DNA of 64,000 nt, from positions 25,052-89,051 of the forward strand of contig JAFVAL010000005.1 in NCBI GenBank assembly GCA_017480565.1, read 5' to 3'. This DNA comes from Lachnospiraceae bacterium. Lineage in GTDB: Bacteria; Bacillota; Clostridia; Lachnospirales; Lachnospiraceae. The stretch's first letter is position 1, and each line of letters opens with the position of its first letter. Position numbers and translations under genes: made by a program. Shown here piece by piece: positions 25,523-35,036 of the stretch. Under the pieces are notes generated by a model. That model was not told the origin of the DNA. It made no database searches and saw only the letters and a list, made by a program, of their open reading frames with translations.

Positions 25523-26695
25523 ATGGCTGAAGTACGAGCGTTTGATCCATTTGCCAATATAGAAAAACTGAATCAGGAATTAGAAGAGGGAAGTGTTCTT
25601 GCACCGGAAGAAGCGCAGAGATTGTGTGATCTTCTGGTGCGTTTTGTGCAAGATGACCCACTGCATCGTATTTTTAGTGGGCACCTGTATCAAGCGATCA
25701 TGGCTTATCTAAGAGATCTTGCACAGAGAACGATGCCGGATGAAAAGACAGATTACTTTACTTGGCGCGTCTGGGAAATCAAAGAGTTTTTCACATGGGA
25801 AGAGACCATTGAAAAAGAAAATCCCTATGAAATCGATGAGAATGATCGGTTTAGCATTTACCGTTACTGGGCTGCGCAGGAATATGAAGAGATCCCTCAC
25901 ACAGATTCGCTGCTGATCTTTCGTAATGATCAGTCCGGGCTTCTGTTATTTTATCTGCGCGAGGAAAAGGATGCTTATCTCAGTCTGGGAGGGATTCTAA
26001 GATCCTGCATCAATGAAGTCTTTCCGGCTTTATTTGTCAGAGAAGAGGTGACAAAGAGATTCCTTTCAAAGGAGCACAGAATCCTCAAAAACGATGCCGT
26101 CTGCACACCGGAACTGGCGTGGCTTTTCCTTGCAAAAGAACATTATGTCTATATAAGAAAAGCCCATGTGGCATATAACTGTAAAGTTCAGGCAACCCTG
26201 TCCGTGATCGCAAACCAAAATTCTATGTTTCAGGATGATCAGGCGCCGTTGGTGCATCTGAGCAAGGTATTATCTCAACTTGGCAAGGAGAATCCGAAGC
26301 TGTCCGAGAACTTGTTTGAACGAATTACCTATGTGTTTCGGATTGCGCCGATGGAAGAGAAACGAGCCGGGGATGAGAAGATCATAGAGATGGAAGCCAA
26401 TGCCACGTTTTCAAGTCTTGCCGCCAAGATCCATACGCTCTACGACCTGCATTTTCCTGAATGGAGCGAGTTTGCCACGGAGGATGGATCATTTCGCATC
26501 ACAAATCTCGATGATATGAGAGGAGCCACACGTGTGATTCCGAAAACAGTAGAGCGAACCATCTCTGATGCGTTGCTCTCAGATTATTTCCGGAGGAAAC
26601 GCTGCCTGATCTATCAATGGTTTTTCTTTGGAAGAGAATATTACCGGGTGGAACGGTTGGAAGTGAAGAGAAGTTACACGGCTGCGCCGGATTGA
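25523..26695 (+). CDS. Hypothetical protein, unknown family
   Basis: 390 aa, not recognised. Soluble, no signal peptide, acidic, with many aromatic residues (DYFTWRVWEIKEFFTWEE, QWFFFGREYYRVERLEV at the C-terminus). The N-terminal third looks helical; the centre has alternating hydrophobic patterns. AAAGGAA precedes the ATG at the usual distance and the codon use matches the neighbours, so it is a real gene. It stands alone between the divergent MFS gene and isocitrate dehydrogenase. No catalytic motif found. Confidence 0.8.
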   Translation: MAEVRAFDPFANIEKLNQELEEGSVLAPEEAQRLCDLLVRFVQDDPLHRIFSGHLYQAIMAYLRDLAQRTMPDEKTDYFTWRVWEIKEFFTWEETIEKENPYEIDENDRFSIYRYWAAQEYEEIPHTDSLLIFRNDQSGLLLFYLREEKDAYLSLGGILRSCINEVFPALFVREEVTKRFLSKEHRILKNDAVCTPELAWLFLAKEHYVYIRKAHVAYNCKVQATLSVIANQNSMFQDDQAPLVHLSKVLSQLGKENPKLSENLFERITYVFRIAPMEEKRAGDEKIIEMEANATFSSLAAKIHTLYDLHFPEWSEFATEDGSFRITNLDDMRGATRVIPKTVERTISDALLSDYFRRKRCLIYQWFFFGREYYRVERLEVKRSYTAAPD

Positions 26696-26705
26696 CAGGC
26701 TTATC

Positions 26706-26735
26706 TTGATAAATGAGTCTGGGTTGTGATATAGT
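26706..26735 (+). promoter_or_regulatory. Promoter of isocitrate dehydrogenase gene
   Basis: TTGATA (26706-26711), 18-bp spacer, TATAGT (26730-26735) with extended TGA. About 75 nt before the start codon. Confidence 0.6.
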
Positions 26736-26810
26736 TACTTGTGTTGTGAATAGAAACAAATGTGTCCGTGAGGAAGACATTTGCGGGTGATGATGAAATG
26801 GGAGGCATTT

Positions 26811-28025
26811 ATGGATAAGATTCGTATGACAACACCGCTTGTGGAGATGGACGGCGATGAGATGACGCGTGTGCTGTGGAAGTGGATCAAGGAGGAACTT
26901 CTTCTGCCATTTGTGGAGCTAAAGACAGAGTATTATGATCTGGGACTGCCTTACCGCGATGAGACCGACGATCAGGTGACGATCGATTCTGCGGAAGCGA
27001 CGAAGAAGTACGGGGTTGCGGTGAAGTGCGCGACTATCACGCCAAATGCAGCGCGTGTAGAAGAGTATCATCTGAAGAAAATGTACAAGAGCCCGAACGG
27101 GACGATCCGTGCGGCACTCGACGGTACGGTTTTTAGAAGCCCGATTTTGGTGGACGGAATCGAGCCTGTCGTGACGAACTGGAAGAAGCCGATCACGCTC
27201 GCAAGACATGCGTACGGTGATGTCTATAAGGCTTCCGAGATGCGTATCCCTGGTGCGGGCAAGGTGGAACTTGTCTACACCGCGGAGGATGGCACCGAGA
27301 CACGTGAACTGGTGCATACATTTGCAGGGCCCGGCGTGGTGCAAGGCATGCACAACCTGGATTCTTCGATCACAAGCTTCGCGAAGAGCTGCTTTGAGTA
27401 CGCACTGGCGACCAAGCAGGATCTGTGGTTTGCGACGAAGGACACGATCTCGAAAAAATACGATCATCATTTCAAAGATGTATTCCAGGAAATGTATGAT
27501 GAGGAGTACAAGGAGAAGTTTAAAGAGGCTGGAATCACGTATTTCTACACATTGATCGATGATGCGGTGGCACGTGTGATGAAGGTCGAGGGTGGCTTTA
27601 TCTGGGCCTGCAAGAACTACGACGGTGATGTGATGAGCGACATGGTCTCCTCCGCGTTCGGATCTCTGGCGATGATGACTTCTGTGCTCGTAAGCCCTTC
27701 TGGCGTCTACGAGTACGAGGCTGCCCACGGCACGGTACAGAGACATTATTACAAATATCTGGCGGGCGAAGAGACGTCCACGAATCCGGTGGCGACGATC
27801 TTTGCGTGGACCGGCGCTTTGGCAAAACGTGGCGAACTGGATGAAATTCCGGAACTGATTACATTTGCAAAGAAGCTTGAGAAGGCGACGATCGATACGA
27901 TCGAGTCCGGCAAGATGACGAAGGATCTAGCGCTGATCACGAAGAAGGAAAATGTGACCGTGCTTAACAGCCAGGACTTTATTCAGGCAATTCGTGCGAC
28001 AATTACTGCCGCACTGGAGGCATAA
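26811..28025 (+). CDS. icd: NADP-dependent isocitrate dehydrogenase (eukaryote-type)
   Basis: 404 aa. Converts isocitrate to 2-oxoglutarate and CO2 in the cytoplasm, supplying glutamate precursors and NADPH. It begins [18 protein letters not shown]. The isocitrate-binding [27 protein letters not shown], metal site [10 protein letters not shown] and cofactor region [14 protein letters not shown] are all present and typical of the dimeric eukaryote-like form rather than the E. coli form. The start is the ATG at 26811 with GGGAGG 7 nt upstream; an upstream ATG at 26781 has no ribosome site. Aminotripeptidase follows. Confidence 0.95.
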   Translation: MDKIRMTTPLVEMDGDEMTRVLWKWIKEELLLPFVELKTEYYDLGLPYRDETDDQVTIDSAEATKKYGVAVKCATITPNAARVEEYHLKKMYKSPNGTIRAALDGTVFRSPILVDGIEPVVTNWKKPITLARHAYGDVYKASEMRIPGAGKVELVYTAEDGTETRELVHTFAGPGVVQGMHNLDSSITSFAKSCFEYALATKQDLWFATKDTISKKYDHHFKDVFQEMYDEEYKEKFKEAGITYFYTLIDDAVARVMKVEGGFIWACKNYDGDVMSDMVSSAFGSLAMMTSVLVSPSGVYEYEAAHGTVQRHYYKYLAGEETSTNPVATIFAWTGALAKRGELDEIPELITFAKKLEKATIDTIESGKMTKDLALITKKENVTVLNSQDFIQAIRATITAALEA

Positions 28026-28053
28026 ATTTAGGGAAAATGGAGTGTTGATTTAA

Positions 28054-29274
28054 ATGAAACTGGAATCTGCAGCTGAGAAGTTTTTGCGTTATGTGGTGGT
28101 GTGGACGACGTCAGAAGAGAATGTCATGGTGATTCCCAGCACGCCGCGTCAGTGGAACCTGGCGAGACTTCTCATGAAGGAAATGCAAACCATGGGGATT
28201 TCGAATGTGACGCTTAGTGAGAACTGCTACGTCTACGGCGAGATTCCTGCCAATACAGAGGAGAAGCTGCCGGCGGTTGGCTTTGTCGCGCACATGGACA
28301 CCGCGCCGGATGCGCCTGGCTATCCTGTGAAACCTCGCATCGTGTCGAACTATGATGGCGGTGCGATTGTGCTAAATGATCACGTGACCCTGGATCCGGA
28401 GCACAGCCCGTCGATTACACGTTACATTGGGGAGGACCTGATCGTAACGGATGGCAACACGCTTTTAGGCGCGGACGATAAGGCCGGCATCGCAGAGATT
28501 CTTGCGATGGCAGAGTACATTTTGGCACATCCTGAGATCAAGCATGGCAAGATCTGCATCGGTTTTACACCGGATGAAGAGGTTGGCCGCGGCCCGGATG
28601 CGTTCGATGTGGAGACGTTTGGTGCGGACTTTGGCTACACGGTGGACGGCGGTACGATCGGTGAGATTGAGTACGAGAACTTTAACGCAGCCTCTGCGGA
28701 CGTCACGGTCAAGGGTTTTCTGATTCACCCCGGTTCTGCGAAGGACATCATGAAAAATGCATCCACGATCGCGATGGAATTTGACCGGATGATCCCGCAG
28801 TCGGAGCGGCCGGAGACCAGTGAGGGCTACGAAGGCTACTATTATCTGCAGGAGATGAGCGGCACGACGATCGAGGCGAAGCTGCACTATATTATGCGCG
28901 ACTTTGAACTCGAAGGCATGGAAGCGAGAAAAGAGCTCATGCGAAATGCCGCGAAGGTATTAAATGAGCGGTTTGGCGATTGTGTGACGGTGACATTTAA
29001 GGATAGTTACCACAACATGAAGGAAAAGATCCTGCCGCACATTGAGCTCATTGATGCGGCGAAGGCAGCGTTTACTTCCTGTGGGGTGGAATCATTTATC
29101 AATCCTTGCCGCGGCGGTACCGATGGCGCGACGTTAAGCTTCATGGGTCTTCCTTGCCCGAACCTTTCCGCAGGCGGAGAGAACATGCACAGTGTAACAG
29201 AGTATGTCAGTGTCCAGTCGCTTGAGAAGATGACGGACGTGCTGATTGCGATTGTGAAGAATCTAGCGGAGTGA
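28054..29274 (+). CDS. pepT: Peptidase T (tripeptide aminopeptidase)
   Basis: 406 aa, M20 family di-zinc aminopeptidase releasing the N-terminal residue from tripeptides in the cytoplasm. Metal motifs: FVAHMDTAPD (His, Asp), LLGADDKAGIAEI (bridging Asp), FTPDEEVGRG (catalytic Glu and ligand Glu), and the C-terminal NPCRGGTDGATLSF with the final His in GENMHSVTEYV. Length is normal. The stop codon overlaps the start of the next gene by one base (TGATG), so the two are translationally coupled. Confidence 0.95.
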   Translation: MKLESAAEKFLRYVVVWTTSEENVMVIPSTPRQWNLARLLMKEMQTMGISNVTLSENCYVYGEIPANTEEKLPAVGFVAHMDTAPDAPGYPVKPRIVSNYDGGAIVLNDHVTLDPEHSPSITRYIGEDLIVTDGNTLLGADDKAGIAEILAMAEYILAHPEIKHGKICIGFTPDEEVGRGPDAFDVETFGADFGYTVDGGTIGEIEYENFNAASADVTVKGFLIHPGSAKDIMKNASTIAMEFDRMIPQSERPETSEGYEGYYYLQEMSGTTIEAKLHYIMRDFELEGMEARKELMRNAAKVLNERFGDCVTVTFKDSYHNMKEKILPHIELIDAAKAAFTSCGVESFINPCRGGTDGATLSFMGLPCPNLSAGGENMHSVTEYVSVQSLEKMTDVLIAIVKNLAE

Positions 29275-30998
29275 TGAATCAGAAAAAATACTTGCTTTTG
29301 TTGGTCTGCTTTGGAATGATACTTCTCACCGGCTGTGGTGCGAGGGTGGTCTCGCAGACCAACTTTGATTATGGAGGCGGCGGGACCCGTGAGGTCGAGA
29401 TCTACATTTCCGACATTGTAAATGAAGTCTCGGAGAATGACCTTCAAAATATCGACGATATCTTGAAGGCAGCCGTGCCGGAAGGGATGAACTACGCGCG
29501 GTCGATTGAAGAAAATGGGGAGTTGAAATATCACTTCATGTTCTCGTTTTCTGATATCGATGACTACAATGCGAAGGTCAGCAGGTTTATTGGCAGGAAG
29601 CATGATGCAACGTGGTTTACGAACGAGAGTGTGTTCTTAAGCAACATCCAGTTCTCGGAAAAAGACTGCAGTTATGACCTGGCTTCCTGGGCGGTTAGCG
29701 CACTGCAAAACTCGAATTACAAGCGGTTTACGACCTTATTTGACAGTAAAACGGCACGCGAAAGCGTGATCAATCTGGCCGGTGAAGAGGTCTTTCGCGG
29801 AACAGGCGATCCTTCTTTTACAAAGGAGATGGCGCCGATTGTATCCTCTGCGACGATGTATACCACCTTCGATGACAAAGGCGGTGTGACGCATCAACTG
29901 GTGCTGACGGCCGAGCCGGAGAAGCTGGAGCAGATGGATTTAAAGCGTGCCAAAGCTGAGCTTTCCTTATGGTGCGAGGACACGACGATCGACCGTGGCA
30001 ACGGCGTGATCACGCTGAAGTTTTCGAATGCGGAAGCGTTTCAGGCATTTGTGCGCAAGGCAGATGCTACGTACGATGCGAAGAAATTCGTCTACATGAT
30101 GGAGACAAGCCCGTTCGCGATGCACGTGGAGCTGGCGGAAGAGTATGATCTGACCGCGTTTTATGCCGCGTTTTTGACGGATTTTCAGTATGTCAAGGAC
30201 TATCTGGCGTTGCCCGAGCTGGGGACGGCGAATGTAGAGCATCTCTCCTCGATCACGAACAACGAGGCGAAAGAGGGCTACGAGTATCAAGGCGCTTACC
30301 GGCTGGACCGTGCGTATTACCTGCACGTGACGTCGGATCAGAAGGCGACGCTTGTGTCCCTGACGGCTGAGTATGCGCTGGATCTCGGAGAGAGCGGTTC
30401 CCGCGTCGTGCGAGCAAAGTTTTTAAAGAACGGCTGCGATCTGACGAAAAAAGCACTGGAAGGCGCGATGCAGGAACGCGGGAAGACTGGGTCGGCTGCG
30501 GATTTAGGTGAGGAGATTGTCATCACATTTACCGAGCCGATCGGAGAAGAACAAGCACTTTCTTTCCATGAGTTTCAGAATTATAACCTGAAAGAAAACG
30601 CGAAAGAATTCACGGATACGATCCGTGCCGCGGAGTTCCTGCCGATGGTCGGAGACGAGGTGATTGCCTCGGACAAGGCAGAGATGTCGGTGAGTGTGAA
30701 GGTGGATTCCGACTTGCATCCGTATCTGGTGAAGCTAGGAGAAACCTCGTATGAGGATGATGCGCTTGCATCGGACGAAGGCGAAGCCGTCACATTCTCG
30801 GAAGCCTGGGACGGAGAAGAGCTTACCGTCACGGTACGAACCAGCGAGAAGTCGTATACATTTTACACGGTGCTGGCGGTGATCGCGATGGTGGTGATCG
30901 CAGTGATCTTTGGAATTGTGATCTATTATTCGAGGAAGCAAAGAAGAGAAGAAGAGCACGAAGGTGCGGAGGAAGAGGAGTCGGAGGTGTCCGACTAA
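29274..30998 (+). CDS. Lipoprotein with C-terminal membrane anchor, unknown function
   Basis: 574 aa. The N-terminus is a lipoprotein signal with lipobox LTGC (Cys21). The body is extracytoplasmic with no recognised domain; several beta-rich repeats (about 30-530) carry patterns such as REVEIYISDIVNEV and VITLKFSNAEAFQAF. A membrane helix (about 541-562, VLAVIAMVVIAVIFGIVIYY) is followed by basic RKQRRE and a very acidic tail, so the chain is anchored at both ends. It starts inside the pepT stop codon. No function can be assigned. Confidence 0.82.
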   Translation: MNQKKYLLLLVCFGMILLTGCGARVVSQTNFDYGGGGTREVEIYISDIVNEVSENDLQNIDDILKAAVPEGMNYARSIEENGELKYHFMFSFSDIDDYNAKVSRFIGRKHDATWFTNESVFLSNIQFSEKDCSYDLASWAVSALQNSNYKRFTTLFDSKTARESVINLAGEEVFRGTGDPSFTKEMAPIVSSATMYTTFDDKGGVTHQLVLTAEPEKLEQMDLKRAKAELSLWCEDTTIDRGNGVITLKFSNAEAFQAFVRKADATYDAKKFVYMMETSPFAMHVELAEEYDLTAFYAAFLTDFQYVKDYLALPELGTANVEHLSSITNNEAKEGYEYQGAYRLDRAYYLHVTSDQKATLVSLTAEYALDLGESGSRVVRAKFLKNGCDLTKKALEGAMQERGKTGSAADLGEEIVITFTEPIGEEQALSFHEFQNYNLKENAKEFTDTIRAAEFLPMVGDEVIASDKAEMSVSVKVDSDLHPYLVKLGETSYEDDALASDEGEAVTFSEAWDGEELTVTVRTSEKSYTFYTVLAVIAMVVIAVIFGIVIYYSRKQRREEEHEGAEEEESEVSD

Positions 30999-31017
30999 TT
31001 TTTGAAAACTGGTGAAT

Positions 31018-31056
31018 AAGTCGGATGGGGCGGAAAGCTCTGTCCGACTTGTTTTT
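31018..31056 (+). terminator. Terminator after lipoprotein gene
   Basis: AAGTCGGA (31018-31025) pairs with TCCGACTT (31043-31050), followed by GTTTTTTG; part of the loop can extend the stem. Confidence 0.8.
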
Positions 31057-31084
31057 TGTGTGGGTAGTTCCTCATACTCTGCAT

Positions 31085-31113
31085 TTGTAAATCTTGCCTT
31101 CTTATGTTACACT
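31085..31113 (+). promoter_or_regulatory. Promoter of methyltransferase-hslO-fruK unit
   Basis: TTGTAA (31085-31090), 17-bp spacer, TACACT (31108-31113) with extended TGT, about 38 nt before the TTG start of the methyltransferase gene. Confidence 0.6.
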
Positions 31114-31150
31114 TGAAGCTAGGAATCATAGAGAAAGGAAGCGTCATATT

Positions 31151-31918
31151 TTGGAGGCTTACACGAGTTTTGCGGAGGTGTACGACACCTTCATGGATAA
31201 TGTGGATTACGATGAGTGGGGCGGCTATTTGATTCATCTGCTGCGTACGTATGGATTGAACGAAGGCAGCATTGTGGAGCTTGGCTGTGGCACGGGCAGT
31301 GTGACGGAGCGGCTTGCGAAGGCTGGCTATGAGGTGACCGCGATTGATTTGTCGGGTGATATGTTAAGCATCGCAGCGAGAAAGCGTATGGAGCTAAAAA
31401 AGGAGATCCGCGAGCGGATTCTCTATGTGCAGCAGGACATGTGTGAGTTGGAGCTTCCGGGGACTGTGGATGCATTCGCGGCGATTGGAGACAGCTTAAA
31501 CTACATCACCGATCCAGAGGATCTGCAGACTGTTTTTTATAAAGCAAGCGAGTATCTCGATGCGGGTGGGCTGTTTATCTTCGACCTGAATACGCGGTGG
31601 AAGTATGAGACGCTTCTCGCGGAGAATACCTTCGCGGAGACGAGAGAGAATTGTGCGTTCATCTGGGAGAATTATTATGACCCCGAAGAGCGCATCAATG
31701 AATATGATCTAAATCTGTTCCTGGAAAATGGGGACCACTACGATCGTTTTGAGGAGTTTCATTATCAGCGGGCGTATGATGTGGCGGAGATTCAGGAAAT
31801 GCTTGATCTAGCTGGGTTTGAGGTGATGCGGGTATATGACTCGTTTACCGATGAAGATGCAAAAGAAGACTCGGAGCGAATTCATTTCGCGGCAAGAAAG
31901 GGTAAAAGGGAATTATAA
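31151..31918 (+). CDS. Class I SAM-dependent methyltransferase
   Basis: 255 aa, seven-strand methyltransferase fold. Motif I VELGCGTGSVTERLAKAGYEV binds the SAM methionine end, the acidic AIDLSGDML contacts ribose, and motif II/III lies in LPGTVDAFAAIGDSLNYI. The start is taken as TTG 31151 (giving MEAYTSFAEVYDTFMDN, the usual family N-terminus) with AAAGGAAG 9 nt upstream. An ATG at 31094 would lie in the promoter -10 region. Target unknown. Its stop overlaps the ATG of hslO. Confidence 0.88.
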   Translation: MEAYTSFAEVYDTFMDNVDYDEWGGYLIHLLRTYGLNEGSIVELGCGTGSVTERLAKAGYEVTAIDLSGDMLSIAARKRMELKKEIRERILYVQQDMCELELPGTVDAFAAIGDSLNYITDPEDLQTVFYKASEYLDAGGLFIFDLNTRWKYETLLAENTFAETRENCAFIWENYYDPEERINEYDLNLFLENGDHYDRFEEFHYQRAYDVAEIQEMLDLAGFEVMRVYDSFTDEDAKEDSERIHFAARKGKREL

Positions 31919-32799
31919 TGGGAGATTATATTGTACGTGCAATGGCTGGAAATGAGCAGATTCGTGCTTATGCAGCTACGACGAGAGAATTGGTGGAAGA
32001 AGCAAGACAGAGACATCAGACTTACCCGGTGGCGACGGCTGCGCTTGGGAGACTTTTAACCGCTGGTGCGATGATGGGAAGCATGATGAAGGGAGATAAG
32101 GATCTACTGACTTTGCAGATTCAGTGCTCCGGCCCGATTGGAGGACTGACCGTCACTGCGGATACCCACGGAAATGTAAAGGGATTTGTGAAGAATCCGG
32201 AGGTGGATCTGCCGCCGAGCCCGAAGGGGAAGCTGGATGTCGGCAAAGCGCTCGATATGGGCGTGCTAAGCGTCATGAGAGATCTGGGTCTGAAGGATCC
32301 TTACATCGGCCAGACACAGCTGACCACAGGTGAGATCGGAGATGATCTGACGTTTTATTTTGCAACGTCAGAGCAGACTCCGTCCTCTGTTGGCCTTGGC
32401 GTGCTGATGAATAAAGACAATACGGTCAAACAAGCGGGCGGATTCATCATCCAGCTCATGCCATTTGCGGATGATGTGACGGTGGACCGGCTGGAAAAGA
32501 AGCTCCGTGCTTGTGACCCTGTCACGACAATGCTGGATCGTGGGATGACACCGGAGGACATTCTTAAGGAGCTGCTTGGTGAGTTTGGACTGGAATTTAT
32601 CGATACGTTGGATACGAGATTTCACTGTAATTGCAGCAAGGAGCGCGTCGCGAAGGCGGTGATCAGCCTTGGAAAAAAGGAGATCGAGAGCCTGATTGCG
32701 GAAGATAAGCCGGTGGAAGTGAATTGTCATTTCTGCAATTCGCATTATTTGTTTGAGAAGGATGAGCTGAAGGAGATGCTCAAAGTCGCGAGGAGGTAA
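31918..32799 (+). CDS. hslO: Hsp33 redox-regulated chaperone
   Basis: 293 aa. A cytoplasmic holdase activated by oxidative unfolding. The N-terminal core (MGDYIVRAMAGNEQIRAYAA, LLTLQIQCSGPIGGLTV) and the linker are followed by the zinc-binding redox switch: Cys240-x-Cys242 and Cys270-x-x-Cys273, all four present. The ATG overlaps the previous stop (TAATG). Full normal length. Confidence 0.96.
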   Translation: MGDYIVRAMAGNEQIRAYAATTRELVEEARQRHQTYPVATAALGRLLTAGAMMGSMMKGDKDLLTLQIQCSGPIGGLTVTADTHGNVKGFVKNPEVDLPPSPKGKLDVGKALDMGVLSVMRDLGLKDPYIGQTQLTTGEIGDDLTFYFATSEQTPSSVGLGVLMNKDNTVKQAGGFIIQLMPFADDVTVDRLEKKLRACDPVTTMLDRGMTPEDILKELLGEFGLEFIDTLDTRFHCNCSKERVAKAVISLGKKEIESLIAEDKPVEVNCHFCNSHYLFEKDELKEMLKVARR

Positions 32800-32803
32800 A
32801 CGG

Positions 32804-33724
32804 ATGATTTACACGATTACTTTTAACCCTGCATTAGACTACAATGTTGGGATTGGAGAATTTGAGCTTGGCGGGCTGCACCGCACGAAGTTTGAGAAGA
32901 TGATTCTGGGCGGCAAGGGCATCAATGTGTCTGTGGTGCTTAAAAATCTCGGCGTGGACTCGGTGATGTCGGGCTTTCTTGCGGGTTATACCGGGGAGGA
33001 GCTGGAGCGCCGGGCAAAGCTTGCGGGCTGCGGGACGCATTTTATCTGGCTTTCTGAGGGTGCGAGCCGCATCAATGTCAAGATCAAGTCAGAGGATGAG
33101 AACGGAAAGCGGATCGAGACTGAGATTAACGGGCAGGGGCCGGACATTCCTGAGGAGAAGGTGGAAGAGCTGTTTGCGTTCCTTGAGACGCTGGTCGAGG
33201 GAGATATCCTGATTTTGTCTGGGAGCATTCCGGCGAGTCTGCCATCGGACGCGTACGAGAGAATTCTGGAGCGTTTGCAGGGGCGTGGGATCTGCTTTGT
33301 GGTGGATGCGACCCAGAAGCTTTTGGTAAATGTACTAAAGTACCAGCCGTTCTTGATCAAGCCGAATAATCACGAGCTTGCGGAGATCTTTGACGTGGAG
33401 ATCAAGGACAAGGATGATGTCGTGGTTTACGCGAAAAAGCTGCAGGAGATGGGTGCGAGAAATGTTCTCGTCTCGATGGGCGGCGACGGTGCGGTGCTGG
33501 TCGCAGAAGATGGCTCGGAGTACCGTGCGGAGGCACCGAAGGGCAAACTTGTCAATTCGGTCGGCGCGGGCGATTCGATGGTGGCCGGATTTGTCGCGGG
33601 GTATACGAAGACCGGAAACTATGAGACGGCTTTTAAGATGGGCGTTTCTGCCGGGAGTGCGAGCGCATTTTCAGAAAATCTTGCAACTGGCGAAGAAGTG
33701 ATGGCAATCTTTGAAACTTTGTGA
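32804..33724 (+). CDS. fruK: 1-phosphofructokinase-type PfkB sugar kinase
   Basis: 306 aa, ribokinase/PfkB family. It begins MIYTITFNPALDYNVGI, the hallmark of 1-phosphofructokinase and tagatose-6-phosphate kinase. LGGKGINVSVVLKNLG is signature 1 and VNSVGAGDSMVAGFVAG carries the catalytic Asp. GAGGAGG lies just before the ATG. It converts fructose-1-phosphate to fructose-1,6-bisphosphate if FruK. No fructose PTS gene is adjacent, so LacC-like activity on tagatose-6-phosphate cannot be excluded. Confidence 0.85.
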   Translation: MIYTITFNPALDYNVGIGEFELGGLHRTKFEKMILGGKGINVSVVLKNLGVDSVMSGFLAGYTGEELERRAKLAGCGTHFIWLSEGASRINVKIKSEDENGKRIETEINGQGPDIPEEKVEELFAFLETLVEGDILILSGSIPASLPSDAYERILERLQGRGICFVVDATQKLLVNVLKYQPFLIKPNNHELAEIFDVEIKDKDDVVVYAKKLQEMGARNVLVSMGGDGAVLVAEDGSEYRAEAPKGKLVNSVGAGDSMVAGFVAGYTKTGNYETAFKMGVSAGSASAFSENLATGEEVMAIFETL

Positions 33725-33730
33725 TATAGT
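33702..33730 (+). promoter_or_regulatory. Promoter of glyA
   Basis: TGGCAA (33702-33707), 17-bp spacer, TATAGT (33725-33730) with extended TGA. It overlaps the end of the sugar kinase gene. Confidence 0.5.
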
Positions 33731-33781
33731 GTCACTTGATGTAGATTGACTAAAGACATTTGTATCTGTGAGGTGGACACG

Positions 33782-35026
33782 ATGTACGATTTTGAAGAGA
33801 TTTTGAAGGTAGATCCGCAGGTTGCGCAGGCGATGGCGGATGAGATTACCCGTCAGGAGAGCCATATTGAGCTGATTGCTTCGGAGAATTTCGTGAGCAA
33901 GGCTGTGATGGCTGCGATGGGAAGCCCTTTGACCAATAAATATGCAGAAGGTTATCCGGGACACCGGTATTACGGTGGCTGCGAGTACGTGGATGTCGTC
34001 GAGGAACTGGCGAGAGAACGTGCGAAGAAGATTTTTGGTTGTACTTATGTAAATGTGCAGCCACACTCCGGCGCGCAGGCGAACATGACAGTGCAGTTTG
34101 CGCTTTTAAAGCCCGGCGATACCGTGATGGGCATGAATTTAAGCCACGGCGGACATCTTTCGCATGGCAGCCCGGTGAATTTCTCCGGAACATATTTTAA
34201 CATCGTGCCTTACGGTGTGAATGATGATGGATTTATCGATTACGATGAGGTGGAGCGGATTGCAAAGGAATGCAAGCCGAAGATGATCATCGCTGGTGCG
34301 TCCGCGTACCCGAGAGCGATTGATTTTAAGCGTTTCCGTGAGATCGCGGACGAGGTGGGCGCGTATCTGATGGCGGACATCGCGCATATCGCCGGCCTCG
34401 TGGCAGCAGGCCTTCACGAGAGCCCGATCCCCTATGCGCATGTGACGACGACGACAACGCACAAGACCCTGCGCGGCCCTCGTGGTGGTATGATTATGGC
34501 GGACGAGGCATTTGCGGTGGAGCATAAGCTCAACCGGTCTCTGTTCCCTGGCATCCAGGGCGGCCCGCTGATGCATGTGATTGCGGCGAAGGCGGTTTGC
34601 TTTGAGGAAGCGCTCAAGCCGGAATTTAAGGTTTATCAGCAGACGATTCTTGACAATGCACAGGCTTTGGCAAATGGCCTCACCTCCCGTGGCTTTGCGC
34701 TGGTCTCCGGCGGCACGGACAATCACCTGATGTTGGTGGATCTGCGCAGCAAAGGAAAGACCGGTAAGGAAGTGGAGATCGCGCTTGATGCGGCAAATAT
34801 CACCTGCAACAAGAACACAATCCCGAATGACCCCGAGAAGCCTGGTGTGACCTCTGGTGTGCGCATCGGAACGCCTGCAGTGACGTCCCGCGGCATGAAG
34901 CCTGCGGACATGGATGTGATTGCAGAGGCAATCAATCTGGTGGTGACGGATCCGGAAGGAAAGTCGGAAGAAGCGAAGGCACTGGTGAAGTCGTTGACCG
35001 ACAAGTATCCTCTGCACAAAGGCTGA
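33782..35026 (+). CDS. glyA: Serine hydroxymethyltransferase
   Basis: 414 aa, PLP enzyme interconverting serine and glycine with tetrahydrofolate, the main source of one-carbon units. [14 protein letters not shown], the [14 protein letters not shown] segment, [10 protein letters not shown] and the PLP lysine motif [11 protein letters not shown] (Lys228) are intact. The start is the ATG at 33782 with GAGGTG 7 nt upstream, giving the usual N-terminus; an upstream ATG at 33746 is not supported. ThrH lies 10 bp downstream, forming a small serine/glycine/threonine unit. Confidence 0.96.
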   Translation: MYDFEEILKVDPQVAQAMADEITRQESHIELIASENFVSKAVMAAMGSPLTNKYAEGYPGHRYYGGCEYVDVVEELARERAKKIFGCTYVNVQPHSGAQANMTVQFALLKPGDTVMGMNLSHGGHLSHGSPVNFSGTYFNIVPYGVNDDGFIDYDEVERIAKECKPKMIIAGASAYPRAIDFKRFREIADEVGAYLMADIAHIAGLVAAGLHESPIPYAHVTTTTTHKTLRGPRGGMIMADEAFAVEHKLNRSLFPGIQGGPLMHVIAAKAVCFEEALKPEFKVYQQTILDNAQALANGLTSRGFALVSGGTDNHLMLVDLRSKGKTGKEVEIALDAANITCNKNTIPNDPEKPGVTSGVRIGTPAVTSRGMKPADMDVIAEAINLVVTDPEGKSEEAKALVKSLTDKYPLHKG

Positions 35027-35036
35027 GGATGATCCG

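Noticed and set aside
26919-27746. 275-codon minus-strand frame inside the isocitrate dehydrogenase gene
   Set aside because: Antisense to a well-conserved enzyme; no ribosome site and no recognisable domain.
33725-33782. Glycine riboswitch upstream of glyA
   Set aside because: The intergenic space is under 60 nt and contains only a promoter and ribosome site.
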